Source: Hyphomicrobiales bacterium
Lineage (GTDB): Bacteria; Pseudomonadota; Alphaproteobacteria; Rhizobiales; Devosiaceae
Direction of reading: 5' to 3'
Length of the DNA stretch: 5,119 nucleotides
Assembly (NCBI GenBank): GCA_027082895.1
Contig: JALWTJ010000285.1
Location: 1-5,119 of the forward strand
The notes beneath the pieces were generated by a model that saw only the letters and a program-made list of their open reading frames with translations, ran no database searches and was not told where the DNA came from. How positions within the stretch are numbered: position 1 is the first letter of the stretch; each line of letters opens with the position of its first letter. Below are positions 1-5,119 of this stretch, piece after piece. Position numbers and translations under genes: made by a program.

Positions 1-1
1 A

Positions 2-2452
2 ACCAGTGAATGGGCTCCGCCACCGCCCCCCGAACCGTTGCTGGACGTTGCCAAGACCTGCGACGACCCGGTACCGGCGGGCGATGGATGGGACATTTCC
101 TGCACCATCACCGTGACCGGCTCGAACCTGACGCCGGGGATGGGCCTCACCCTTTATGACACGCTGGGGGCAAACGGGAGTGGGAGCGTTACCGCCTCGG
201 CACTTTCTCAGCCGGTCGGTCTGCCGGGCCTCAATTGCGCTACCAATCCGGCAGCGCCGGGCCTGGTCAGCTATTGCCTGCTTGCGACCGATAACGTGAC
301 CGGTGCCGGCGGCAGCCTGTCCTTCCCCTACCAGGGTCACATCACCGCCGGCGCAGGCGAAACTCCGAGCGCGCAGAACTGCACCACCCTGGCGCTGTTC
401 GGTGACCCCGACCACCCCGAAGCCTGCGTGGACCTGACGCTTCCGCCCCTGCCCGAACCGTCGCTTGACATCTCCAAGACCTGCGACGACCCGGTGCCCG
501 CCGGCAGCAGCGGCTGGGACGTCACCTGCACCGTCACCGTGACCGGTGCCGATCTGCCGCCAGGGCTGTCGATCACCGTTTACGATGTGCTGAGCGGCAG
601 CAACGGCGCCAATCCGCAGAGCGGCACGCTGAACGGGCCCGCCGGGCTTTCGGGCGGGGTGCAGTGCAGCGGCGGCTTCGGGACCGGCATGGTCCTGCAG
701 AACTGCACCGTCAGCACCGATGACCTGATGGCTGCGGGCGGCACGCTGTCGTTCCCCTATACGGGCCATATCGCCGCGGACACGGGCAGCGCGCCCGAAG
801 CGATGAACTGTGCGAGCTTCCAGCTGCGCGACAGCCAGGGCAACGGCGTGCCCATCGGCAATGTCGGCGTGGCCCAATGCGCGCCCTTGACGCTGCCGAC
901 CCTGCCCACCACCACCGGTGGCACCGCACCCGATTGCGGGGTGGATGTGTTGTTCGTGGTGGATCGCTCGGGCTCAATGCGCCACTATAACCGCATCGCG
1001 CAGGTGCGTGCCGGCGTGCAGATGGCGCAAAACGCCTTTGCCGGCAATGGCTCGAACGGCGGGCTGATCCTGTTCAACCAGTTGCCCCATCTTGCTGTGC
1101 CTCTGCCAGACCCGCTGCCGTCCAGCAGCATCGCCAATACCATGGCCAGCCTGCCGGCCTCTGGCGGCACCCGCTGGGACCGGGCCTTTGGCCTGACCCG
1201 GCAGGTGGTCACGGCAGCAGCGGAAAAACCGCTGGTGCTGTTCATCACCGACGGGGTGCCGAACCGGCCGTGGTCGTTTTCCAGCGCCGCGGTCAACGAC
1301 ATCCGGGCCCAGGGCAGCCGCATCATCGGCGTCACGATTGGCACGGGCACAGTGACGCAGCAACTGACCGCACTGCTGGGTAACAACGTGGCCAATACGG
1401 CGGCGGGGGATGTCCCTGACCCGTTCACCGATGACGTGGTGGTGATCCCCAATGGCGCCAACATGGCGGCAATCTTTGCCCAGATGGCCCAGGCCTATTG
1501 TCCTTTGCACGGCCCGCAATCGGAGATTGGGCAGGTGATCGACCTGCGCCTGCCGGCGCAGCCCTATGCGGGGGATGACGAGCCGGAGCCGGCCACGCCT
1601 GCCCCCGAACCGACACCTCTTCCGGTGCTCCCCACGCTGGAGATTGAAAAGCAGGCAACCGGGCCGTGCCGCCTCGACAGCGGGCGCCGCCAGTACCGGT
1701 GTGGCTTCCGTATCAACGTGCGCAATGGCGGAGAAGTCCCCTATACCGGCCCCGTTGTCATCGTGGACAAGCCGGGCACACCCGCCCCGCTGGCGGTCCG
1801 CGCTTCCGGTGAGGGCTGGCAGTGCGGCCGTTTGCGTCGGGGCGAAATCACCTGCATGGCGCAAGATGTCCGTCTTGCGCCGGGCGAGGCGACCGGTTTT
1901 ACCCTGCAACTCCGTCTGCCGGGGCAGGAACAGGCGGGACAGTGGCAAAACTGCGCCATCAACGGCCTGCCGCAAAACCGACGGGGACGGGTTGCCCTTG
2001 CCCAGCGGATCATGAACGGGCTGGGCATTGATGCGGGGCCGGTGGACGGCCAGCCTGGTCCGCGGACCTATCGTGCGCTGAGCCAGTTGCGGGCGCGACT
2101 GGGCCTGCCGGATTCCCGGGCGTTCGACGACACCCTGTTTGCCGCCCTGGGCCTTCCGGCACAGGGGGCACAGTCCTGCGCCAGCGTAGATCTGCCGGCC
2201 ATGCCCAGACCGGCCCTGCAGTGCGATCCCGCTACCACACGGGCAAACGGCGGGGCCTGCGCCTGCTCGGATCCGAAAAACATGGTGCGCCGGTCCGCCA
2301 CCCAATGTGCCTGTCGCAGCGGATTGCCTGCAATCAACGGGATGTGCCCGTCGATCCGGATCAATCCGGTGCCGGGCAAGGACACGCCAAACGGCGACAA
2401 TCCGAATGGGGAAAACTGCAGGATTTCGCTTAACGGAATCTGCCTGCAATAG
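2..2452 (+). CDS. Large modular secreted protein: DUF11-like repeats, vWA domain, peptidoglycan-binding-like insert, Cys-rich tail (5' partial)
   Basis: The frame is open from the left edge, so the true start and any signal peptide are outside the window; the TTG at 38 is internal, because the linker before it (PPPPPEP) resembles the linker before the next repeat. Numbering visible residues from base 2, the order is: DUF11-like unit 1 (14-154), unit 2 (155-302), vWA domain (312-500), a Pro/Glu-rich linker, a third DUF11-like unit (546-737) holding a peptidoglycan-binding-like segment (about 664-718), and an eight-cysteine tail (741-816). The visible part has 28 cysteines, which suggests disulfide bonds outside the cytoplasm. 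DUF11-like and vWA domains are typical of surface or adhesive proteins, so a cell-envelope or adhesion role is plausible but inferred. The next gene is convergent, so no operon partner is visible downstream. The domain calls are firm; the overall function is unknown. Confidence 0.9.
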   Translation, partial: TSEWAPPPPPEPLLDVAKTCDDPVPAGDGWDISCTITVTGSNLTPGMGLTLYDTLGANGSGSVTASALSQPVGLPGLNCATNPAAPGLVSYCLLATDNVTGAGGSLSFPYQGHITAGAGETPSAQNCTTLALFGDPDHPEACVDLTLPPLPEPSLDISKTCDDPVPAGSSGWDVTCTVTVTGADLPPGLSITVYDVLSGSNGANPQSGTLNGPAGLSGGVQCSGGFGTGMVLQNCTVSTDDLMAAGGTLSFPYTGHIAADTGSAPEAMNCASFQLRDSQGNGVPIGNVGVAQCAPLTLPTLPTTTGGTAPDCGVDVLFVVDRSGSMRHYNRIAQVRAGVQMAQNAFAGNGSNGGLILFNQLPHLAVPLPDPLPSSSIANTMASLPASGGTRWDRAFGLTRQVVTAAAEKPLVLFITDGVPNRPWSFSSAAVNDIRAQGSRIIGVTIGTGTVTQQLTALLGNNVANTAAGDVPDPFTDDVVVIPNGANMAAIFAQMAQAYCPLHGPQSEIGQVIDLRLPAQPYAGDDEPEPATPAPEPTPLPVLPTLEIEKQATGPCRLDSGRRQYRCGFRINVRNGGEVPYTGPVVIVDKPGTPAPLAVRASGEGWQCGRLRRGEITCMAQDVRLAPGEATGFTLQLRLPGQEQAGQWQNCAINGLPQNRRGRVALAQRIMNGLGIDAGPVDGQPGPRTYRALSQLRARLGLPDSRAFDDTLFAALGLPAQGAQSCASVDLPAMPRPALQCDPATTRANGGACACSDPKNMVRRSATQCACRSGLPAINGMCPSIRINPVPGKDTPNGDNPNGENCRISLNGICLQ
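41..463 (+). repeat. DUF11-like unit 1 of the large secreted protein
   Basis: This is the first visible copy of a tandem protein repeat with a period of exactly 423 bases (141 residues). It opens with the motif LDVAKTCDDPVPAG and closes with a proline-rich linker, LPPLPEP. Its six cysteines (visible residues 20, 34, 79, 92, 127, 142) are spaced 14, 45, 13, 35 and 15 residues apart. The pattern of an L-x-I/V-x-K opening, a C-x-I-T-V-T-G strand and a late N-C-x position where ordinary DUF11 repeats have N-T-A supports a DUF11-like beta-sandwich. The family call is by motif recognition only. Confidence 0.8.
464..907 (+). repeat. DUF11-like unit 2 of the large secreted protein
   Basis: This is the second copy, opening with LDISKTCDDPVPAG. 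Its six cysteines (visible residues 161, 176, 222, 235, 270, 293) are spaced 15, 46, 13, 35 and 23, almost the same as unit 1. The first bases are nearly identical to unit 1: a 22-base block at 474-495 matches 51-72 exactly. The bodies have diverged considerably at the DNA level, so the duplication is not recent overall. The last loop is 8 residues longer than in unit 1. Confidence 0.8.
935..1501 (+). other. vWA domain with intact MIDAS, flanked by two cysteines
   Basis: Within the large secreted protein, the strand DVLFVVDRSGSM gives the D-x-S-x-S metal-ion-dependent adhesion site (Asp321, Ser323, Ser325). The conserved Thr is in GGTRWDRAF (Thr390) and the later Asp in FITDGVPN (Asp417). All canonical metal ligands are therefore present, and the domain should bind a divalent cation and a protein ligand as vWA domains do. 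The only cysteines in the region are Cys312 just before the first strand and Cys500 at the end of the last helix, placed as if to clamp the domain ends by a disulfide. Confidence 0.88.
1637..2212 (+). repeat. Third, divergent DUF11-like unit interrupted by an inserted domain
   Basis: The segment starts LEIEKQATGPC and keeps the six-cysteine plan of units 1 and 2 (visible residues 556, 567, 608, 618, 651, 726; spacings 11, 41, 10, 33, 75). The first four spacings are close to those of units 1 and 2, but the last is 75 instead of 15 or 23. The end, SCASVDLPAMP, resembles the ends of units 1 (ACVDLTLPPLP) and 2 (QCAPLTLPTLP). The extra residues are the peptidoglycan-binding-like domain. The sequence is clearly more divergent than units 1 and 2. 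Confidence 0.65.
1991..2155 (+). other. Peptidoglycan-binding-like domain (PG_binding_1 type)
   Basis: Visible residues of about 664-718 read as the short three-helix PG_binding_1 pattern: a first helix containing ALAQRIMNGLG, then the hallmark DAGPVDGQPGPRTYRAL, then a helix ending in LGLP and a final helix, DDTLFAALG. Related domains in other proteins bind peptidoglycan or act as docking modules, so wall attachment is possible. No catalytic hydrolase domain is visible beside it. It lies between the fifth and sixth cysteines of the third DUF11-like unit. Confidence 0.75.
2213..2449 (+). other. Eight-cysteine C-terminal tail
   Basis: The tail holds cysteines at visible residues 741, 753, 755, 769, 771, 782, 806 and 814. 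Two C-x-C pairs are set in a near repeat (GGACACS and TQCACRSGLP) and are followed by NGMC and NGIC. A low-complexity stretch, PNGDNPNGENC, separates the last two cysteines from the rest. The compact C-x-C spacing resembles small disulfide-knotted modules found at the ends of exported proteins. I do not recognise a named family. Confidence 0.6.
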
Positions 2453-2730
2453 GTTTTGGCGCGGAACGGACCAAACCGTTCTGTGTCCTGCCATTGGGGG
2501 AGCCGGGCCAACGGGTCCGGCTCTCGCCCAGGCCCGGCTCCTGCCGTACCGGCCAATTGCCGATGCTTCTTGCCAAGGGAAATGCGGACAGGCAAAAAAT
2601 GCTTCGGGTGGTTGCCACGGATACTCTGCCTATGGCAGCGGAATTTTGCAGTCCACGGCAATGGATTTTCCCGTCACAAGACTGGCCCCCTCGGGAAACA
2701 GCCGTTATTTTCAGAAGTAATTGACTGCAG
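2453..2730. other. Intergenic region between convergent genes, with hairpins
   Basis: These 278 bases separate the ends of two converging genes. Open frames here on either strand have no recognisable domain, no good ribosome binding site and odd composition, so I call no gene. The region holds a short hairpin right after the left gene (2461-2484: arms GAACGG and CCGTTC, extendable with wobble pairs), a strong GC hairpin with alternative arms at 2498-2541, and an A6 tract at about 2594-2600. A 12-base palindrome lies at its right end. Confidence 0.6.
2498..2541 (+). terminator. GC-rich hairpin with two alternative right arms; possible transcription end
   Basis: The left arm GAGCCGGGCC (2500-2509) can pair with GGTCCGGCTC (2514-2523: ten pairs, one of them G-T, loop AACG) or perfectly with GGCCCGGCTC (2531-2540: extendable to 11 pairs with G2499-C2541, loop 21). 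It lies about 47 bases after the stop of the large secreted-protein gene. No T-run follows, so a classical intrinsic terminator is not supported; it may act with Rho or protect the 3' end. Confidence 0.4.
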
Positions 2731-2733
2731 TCA
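2722..2733. repeat. 12-base perfect palindrome at the end of the convergent gene
   Basis: TGACTGCAGTCA spans the TGA stop of the minus-strand gene. With wobble pairs the dyad extends to about 2717-2738 around a TGCA loop. No T-run follows on either strand, so it is a weak hairpin and only a possible transcription end for the minus-strand gene. Confidence 0.35.
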
Positions 2734-3729
2734 GTTATTGTCCGCTGCTGTCTGATTGTTGCCTTGCGGGGGCATCAGGGGGGGCAGGGCATGCGCCATC
2801 CGCCCCAGATCCATGAAAACATAATCAATGACGGGGGGAAACGAGCGGATGCCGGACAGGGAGGCAAGGGCCTGCTCGATCCGGGAAACATCGCGTTGAT
2901 AGATGGCCCTGTTGCCACTGTCTTCCCATTCTGTGAGGGCCTGTTTTTCCGTGGCACTCATGTCGCGGTTGCCGGCGGGACCGGCAATCCAGGAAGCAAG
3001 GTAGGTTTCGGGAGGCGTGTGGTCGGGTAATCCACCCCGATCACGATTGGTCAGGGCGATGCGAGCGCTGCCTCGGACCACCATCGAGCCCTGCCGCATG
3101 GTGCCGGAACGGGAAAAAATGTGGGCGTCCCCGGGAACCGGGACATCGGTTTCCAGGTTGACAGCCACAAGCTGGATTTCCCTTTCGAACAGGCCGGAGG
3201 AAAACATGCCCAGAGCAGCAGCGCCGGTCTGGCGGGTGGCAGCGCCGCCATTGCTCAGCCCCCAGAAGGTCAGGCTTTCGGTGGGCTGGCGATCCGGCAT
3301 CAGGGTCAGCGACAGGCGGGCGGGCACGCTTGGTGCCTTCTGACTGGAATGGGCATCGGCGAAGGCAAGGATGGCCCGTTCAAGGGGCGTGCGGGCATCG
3401 CTGCGCGGCAAAGTTTCAAGAACGCGGCCGCTGATGGAAAAACTGCCATCGTTCACGCCATCCGCGCGGCAGTCCCGGCCCCCGCCGTCGGGATGAGGGG
3501 CTGCCCACTGGCAGGGGGACATGTAGGTATAGGACAGGGTCCCCTGCCCGGAAACTTCCCCGGAGGAATCAATGTTCACTTCCCCGGAAAGGTCAAGGAT
3601 CAGAAATTTCTGGGCATTTGAAGGGGCCAGAACCGCAATGCTGCCGGTCAGCGGATAGGTGAATTGTGCCGCTCCTGCACCGCTCGCCATCAGCCACAGA
3701 AACAAAATCAGATACGGCAATCGATGCAT
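2731..3729 (-). CDS. Hypothetical exported protein of unknown family
   Basis: I do not recognise this 332-residue protein. It begins with a clear Sec-type signal peptide: MHRLPY, a hydrophobic core (LILFLWLM), then a small-residue site ASGAGAAQ with likely cleavage near residues 20-21. The mature part looks beta-rich (repeated alternation such as KFLILDLSGEVNID and GQGTLSYTY) and has just two cysteines (73 and 87), probably one disulfide. A helical segment of about 265-315 follows, then a proline-rich stretch and a polar tail (QGNNQTAADNN). No lipobox, membrane anchor or catalytic motif is visible. ATG at 3729 was chosen because AAGGA lies 8 bases before it and the signal peptide starts there; an upstream in-frame ATG at 3783 would put 18 charged and cysteine-containing residues before the signal. 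Periplasmic or outer location is inferred. It converges with the large secreted-protein gene and may form its own transcription unit. Confidence 0.82.
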   Translation of the reverse strand: MHRLPYLILFLWLMASGAGAAQFTYPLTGSIAVLAPSNAQKFLILDLSGEVNIDSSGEVSGQGTLSYTYMSPCQWAAPHPDGGGRDCRADGVNDGSFSISGRVLETLPRSDARTPLERAILAFADAHSSQKAPSVPARLSLTLMPDRQPTESLTFWGLSNGGAATRQTGAAALGMFSSGLFEREIQLVAVNLETDVPVPGDAHIFSRSGTMRQGSMVVRGSARIALTNRDRGGLPDHTPPETYLASWIAGPAGNRDMSATEKQALTEWEDSGNRAIYQRDVSRIEQALASLSGIRSFPPVIDYVFMDLGRMAHALPPLMPPQGNNQTAADNN

Positions 3730-3737
3730 GGGGCGGA

Positions 3738-3742
3738 TCCTT
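3738..3742 (-). promoter_or_regulatory. Ribosome binding site that fixes the start of the hypothetical exported protein, at the edge of an A8 tract
   Basis: On the minus strand AAGGA sits 8 bases before the ATG at 3729 and is the 3' end of a run of eight A residues (3741-3748). This decides the start in favour of 3729. The block CGCCCC directly before the ATG can pair with GGGGCG further upstream (3765-3770), which would enclose this site in a loop. Confidence 0.6.
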
Positions 3743-3795
3743 TTTTTTCGACAGCATGGGGGTGCGCCCCGTTTCAGGAGCATTCCAGCGCCATC

Positions 3796-3823
3796 AATCT
3801 ACAGGAATTCCGGACACAGCCAA
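3796..3823 (-). promoter_or_regulatory. Weak candidate sigma70-type promoter for the hypothetical exported protein
   Basis: Reading the minus strand, TTGGCT (3823-3818) and TAGATT (3801-3796) are separated by 16 bases; each matches the consensus at 4 of 6 positions. This would give a leader of about 60 bases before the ATG at 3729. The match is modest and the call rests on position as much as on sequence. Confidence 0.3.
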
Positions 3824-3836
3824 GGCGCAAGGTGCA

Positions 3837-3849
3837 TCACGATTCGTGA
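3837..3849. promoter_or_regulatory. 13-base palindrome, possible operator
   Basis: TCACGATTCGTGA is a perfect dyad of 6-base arms around a central T. It lies about 13 bases upstream of the candidate -35 element of the hypothetical exported protein gene and about 50 bases after the stop of the GntR-type gene. The position suits a binding site for a dimeric regulator. It does not match the usual T-G-G-T/A-C-C-A half-sites of FadR-type GntR proteins, so which protein might bind is unknown. Confidence 0.35.
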
Positions 3850-3881
3850 CGGCCGGGAACGAGGGACGGTTCGGGGCAAAT

Positions 3882-3893
3882 GGCACACGTGCC
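3882..3893 (-). terminator. Small hairpin just after the GntR-type gene; weak terminator candidate
   Basis: GGCAC and GTGCC (3882-3886, 3889-3893) form a five-pair dyad beginning 4 bases beyond the stop codon at 3898. On the transcript it is followed only by ATTT, not a real T-run, so termination here is doubtful and readthrough into the next gene is possible. Confidence 0.22.
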
Positions 3894-3897
3894 CGCT

Positions 3898-4551
3898 TCA
3901 GATCTTCAGGGCACGCCGCCGGGAATTTTCCAGATGTTCGCGCAATGCCTGTTGCGCCATGAGGGGGTCGCGACTGTTCAGGGCATGAATGATCTTCATG
4001 TGGTCCCCGATCACGGACAGGACAATGTCGGACTGAAGGGCAATCAGTTCCTGCCGGATCAGGCGGATCTTTATGGCGTTGACCCGGTAGACATCCGAAA
4101 TGATCTTGTTCTGCAGGTGATCGATCAGGGTTTCGTGAAACATCCAGTCCACATTCTGTGCGCGCTCCACGAGTTCATCGGTGACGCCGTTTTCCGCCTC
4201 GTCAAGAATGACCTGATGACTGCTTTCCAGCCGTTCGCGTTCCAAGGGTGAAGCGTTCTGGGCAAATATGGCGGCGGCCTCCAGTTCAAGAACCATGCGC
4301 AGTTGGAATGCGTTCCGGATCAGTTCCATGTCGATATGGGTGATCTGCATGCCGCGCTGGGGAACCGTGGTCAGCAGACCGTCCGCCTCAAGGCGGGGAA
4401 TGAGTTCCCGGATGGCGCCCAGCGGCATGCTGGTCAGGGCGCTGAGTTCCCTTTGTGTTATGAACTGGCCGGGCCGAATGCGCCGGGACAGAAGGTTGTC
4501 GGTGAAACTGTCATAAGCCCTGTCCCTGAGTTTCTTTTCGCGCAGTTTCAT
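3898..4551 (-). CDS. GntR-family transcriptional regulator, FadR subfamily (FCD domain)
   Basis: This 217-residue protein has a winged-helix DNA-binding domain at the N terminus (about 8-75). The helix-turn-helix signature ITQRELSALTSMPLGAIREL and the wing with RLEADGLLTTVPQRGMQI match the GntR pattern. A helical FCD ligand-binding domain fills residues of about 78-212. The FCD metal ligands are all visible: Asp135 and His139 in VDWMFHETL, His184 in GDHMKII, and His206 in REHLENS. FCD regulators bind a metal together with a small carboxylate and usually repress a catabolic operon until the inducer appears. ATG 4551 was chosen because it leaves 22 bases after the stop of the aldolase gene and gives a normal family length. 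Earlier in-frame ATGs at 4596 and 4620 would overlap that gene. A stretch AAAGGT lies about 11 bases upstream, a slightly long spacing. The likely target is its own operon, whose promoter is off the right edge. Confidence 0.92.
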   Translation of the reverse strand: MKLREKKLRDRAYDSFTDNLLSRRIRPGQFITQRELSALTSMPLGAIRELIPRLEADGLLTTVPQRGMQITHIDMELIRNAFQLRMVLELEAAAIFAQNASPLERERLESSHQVILDEAENGVTDELVERAQNVDWMFHETLIDHLQNKIISDVYRVNAIKIRLIRQELIALQSDIVLSVIGDHMKIIHALNSRDPLMAQQALREHLENSRRRALKI

Positions 4552-4573
4552 GGCTAGCCGGACCTTTTGCTGA

Positions 4574-5119
4574 TCAGTCCGAATCCGGCACTTCATCGTG
4601 GGCTTCGGCCAGACGAACATATGCCTTGTCGTTCAGCGCCACAAGCGGGGGAGCGGTGCGGCGCCATTGTTGATCGGAATAATTGTGGGCAACCATGGCC
4701 TTGATCGCCGGAGTTACCGGAAACTGCAGGACCGTGTCCACGATCCGGTTGATGGCCGGGTCTTCCCTTCCCGTTTCCAGACACCGGACCAACCGTTGCG
4801 GAAACAGGTTGGCAATGCCACTGATGGACCCCGCCGCCCCCAGGTGCGCGCACCGGGCAAGCTGGCGTTCGTCGCCCACCAGAATCTGCAGATCATCAAG
4901 CGCCAGCAGTCTGGACGTATGCGCGAAATCTCCAGCCGAATCCTTGACCCCGCAGACCTGCCGGGGAAACTCGTTCTTGAGGGTCTGAACAAGGGAGACG
5001 GACACGCCCACGCCTATGACCTGGGGAATATGGTAGAGAATGAAGCGCGCATCGGTGTCGGCAAATTGCGAAAAGACCGCACGGAACCAGTTCGCCAGCC
5101 CCTCATCGGACGGCTGGCC
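4574..5119 (-). CDS. Dihydrodipicolinate synthase / N-acetylneuraminate lyase family protein (5' partial)
   Basis: The frame is open to the right edge, leaving the C-terminal 181 residues; family members run about 290-310, so roughly 110-130 N-terminal residues are missing. The class I aldolase signature is clear. The Tyr motif LYHIP (Tyr codon at 5033-5035) is followed 30 residues later by the Schiff-base lysine in GVKDSAGD (Lys codon at 4943-4945), then by GSISGIANLFP near 4801-4842, typical of the TIM-barrel C-terminal half. The C-terminal helices include PVTPAIKAMVAH and a WRRTAPPLVAL stretch. These enzymes make or break C-C bonds with pyruvate or a 2-oxo acid, or dehydrate sugar acids. 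The YHIP form and the adjacent FCD regulator point to a catabolic lyase, not lysine biosynthesis, but the substrate cannot be read from this part. A possible GTG at 5011 is internal to the domain and is not the start. Confidence 0.88.
   Translation of the reverse strand, partial: GQPSDEGLANWFRAVFSQFADTDARFILYHIPQVIGVGVSVSLVQTLKNEFPRQVCGVKDSAGDFAHTSRLLALDDLQILVGDERQLARCAHLGAAGSISGIANLFPQRLVRCLETGREDPAINRIVDTVLQFPVTPAIKAMVAHNYSDQQWRRTAPPLVALNDKAYVRLAEAHDEVPDSD

Noticed and set aside
38..40. TTG as the start of the large secreted protein
   Set aside because: The frame is open to the window edge and the preceding residues form the same kind of proline-rich linker seen before the second unit. No ribosome binding site or signal peptide is present there.
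974..2494. Long open frame on the minus strand (about 506 codons) opposite the large secreted-protein gene
   Set aside because: It lies antisense to a gene with clear domains, its product is low-complexity and rich in Arg/His/Gly with no recognisable motif, and long antisense frames are common in GC-rich DNA.
2590..2625. T6 on the minus strand near 2600 as a terminator for the exported-protein gene
   Set aside because: The only nearby dyad (GTGG-CAA-CCAC) has four pairs and is separated from the T-run by about 8 bases.
2068..2661. Minus-strand open frame of about 197 codons over the gene end and gap
   Set aside because: Most of it is antisense to the peptidoglycan-binding-like and cysteine-rich region; the product has no recognisable features.
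2307..2755. Short open frames crossing the end of the large gene into the intergenic gap
   Set aside because: They lack domains and convincing ribosome binding sites, overlap real genes or hairpins, and have arbitrary composition.
3739..3748. T8 run on the plus strand as an intrinsic terminator
   Set aside because: No stable hairpin precedes it on the plus strand and no plus-strand gene ends nearby; it is the A8 tract at the ribosome binding site of the minus-strand gene.
4552..4620. Upstream ATGs (4596, 4620) as the start of the GntR-type regulator
   Set aside because: They would overlap the aldolase gene, lack a good ribosome binding site and add residues not typical of the family before the winged helix.

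Overview
The window holds four protein-coding genes and no RNA genes, CRISPR array or insertion sequence that I can see. It is GC-rich. The pairing of an FCD-type GntR regulator with a dihydrodipicolinate-synthase-family aldolase, together with a secreted protein ending in a peptidoglycan-binding-like fold and a cysteine-rich tail, looks most like an alphaproteobacterium. That placement is inferred from protein style, not from a marker gene.

Left part (2-2452, plus strand): the 3' portion (816 codons) of a large, cysteine-rich, modular exported protein whose beginning lies off the left edge. It has two tandem DUF11-like units of about 141-148 residues, then a von Willebrand factor A (vWA) domain with a complete metal-site signature. 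A third, divergent DUF11-like unit follows, with a peptidoglycan-binding-like domain apparently inserted between its fifth and sixth cysteines. An eight-cysteine tail ends the protein. The cysteine spacing in the three units is strikingly conserved and is the most interesting feature here.

Middle (2453-2730): a 278-base gap between convergent genes. It has no convincing gene but contains hairpins, including one left arm that can pair with either of two right arms.

Centre right (2731-3729, minus strand): an unrecognised protein of 332 residues with a clear signal peptide. A weak candidate promoter, a 13-base palindrome and an A8 tract next to the ribosome binding site lie just upstream.

Right part (3898-5119, minus strand): a probable operon read leftward. 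First comes a class I aldolase/lyase of the DHDPS/N-acetylneuraminate lyase family, cut by the right edge. Only 22 bases separate it from the FCD-GntR regulator that follows. The simplest reading is a small catabolic module in which the regulator senses a substrate or product of the pathway. The exported proteins on the left are not obviously connected to it.
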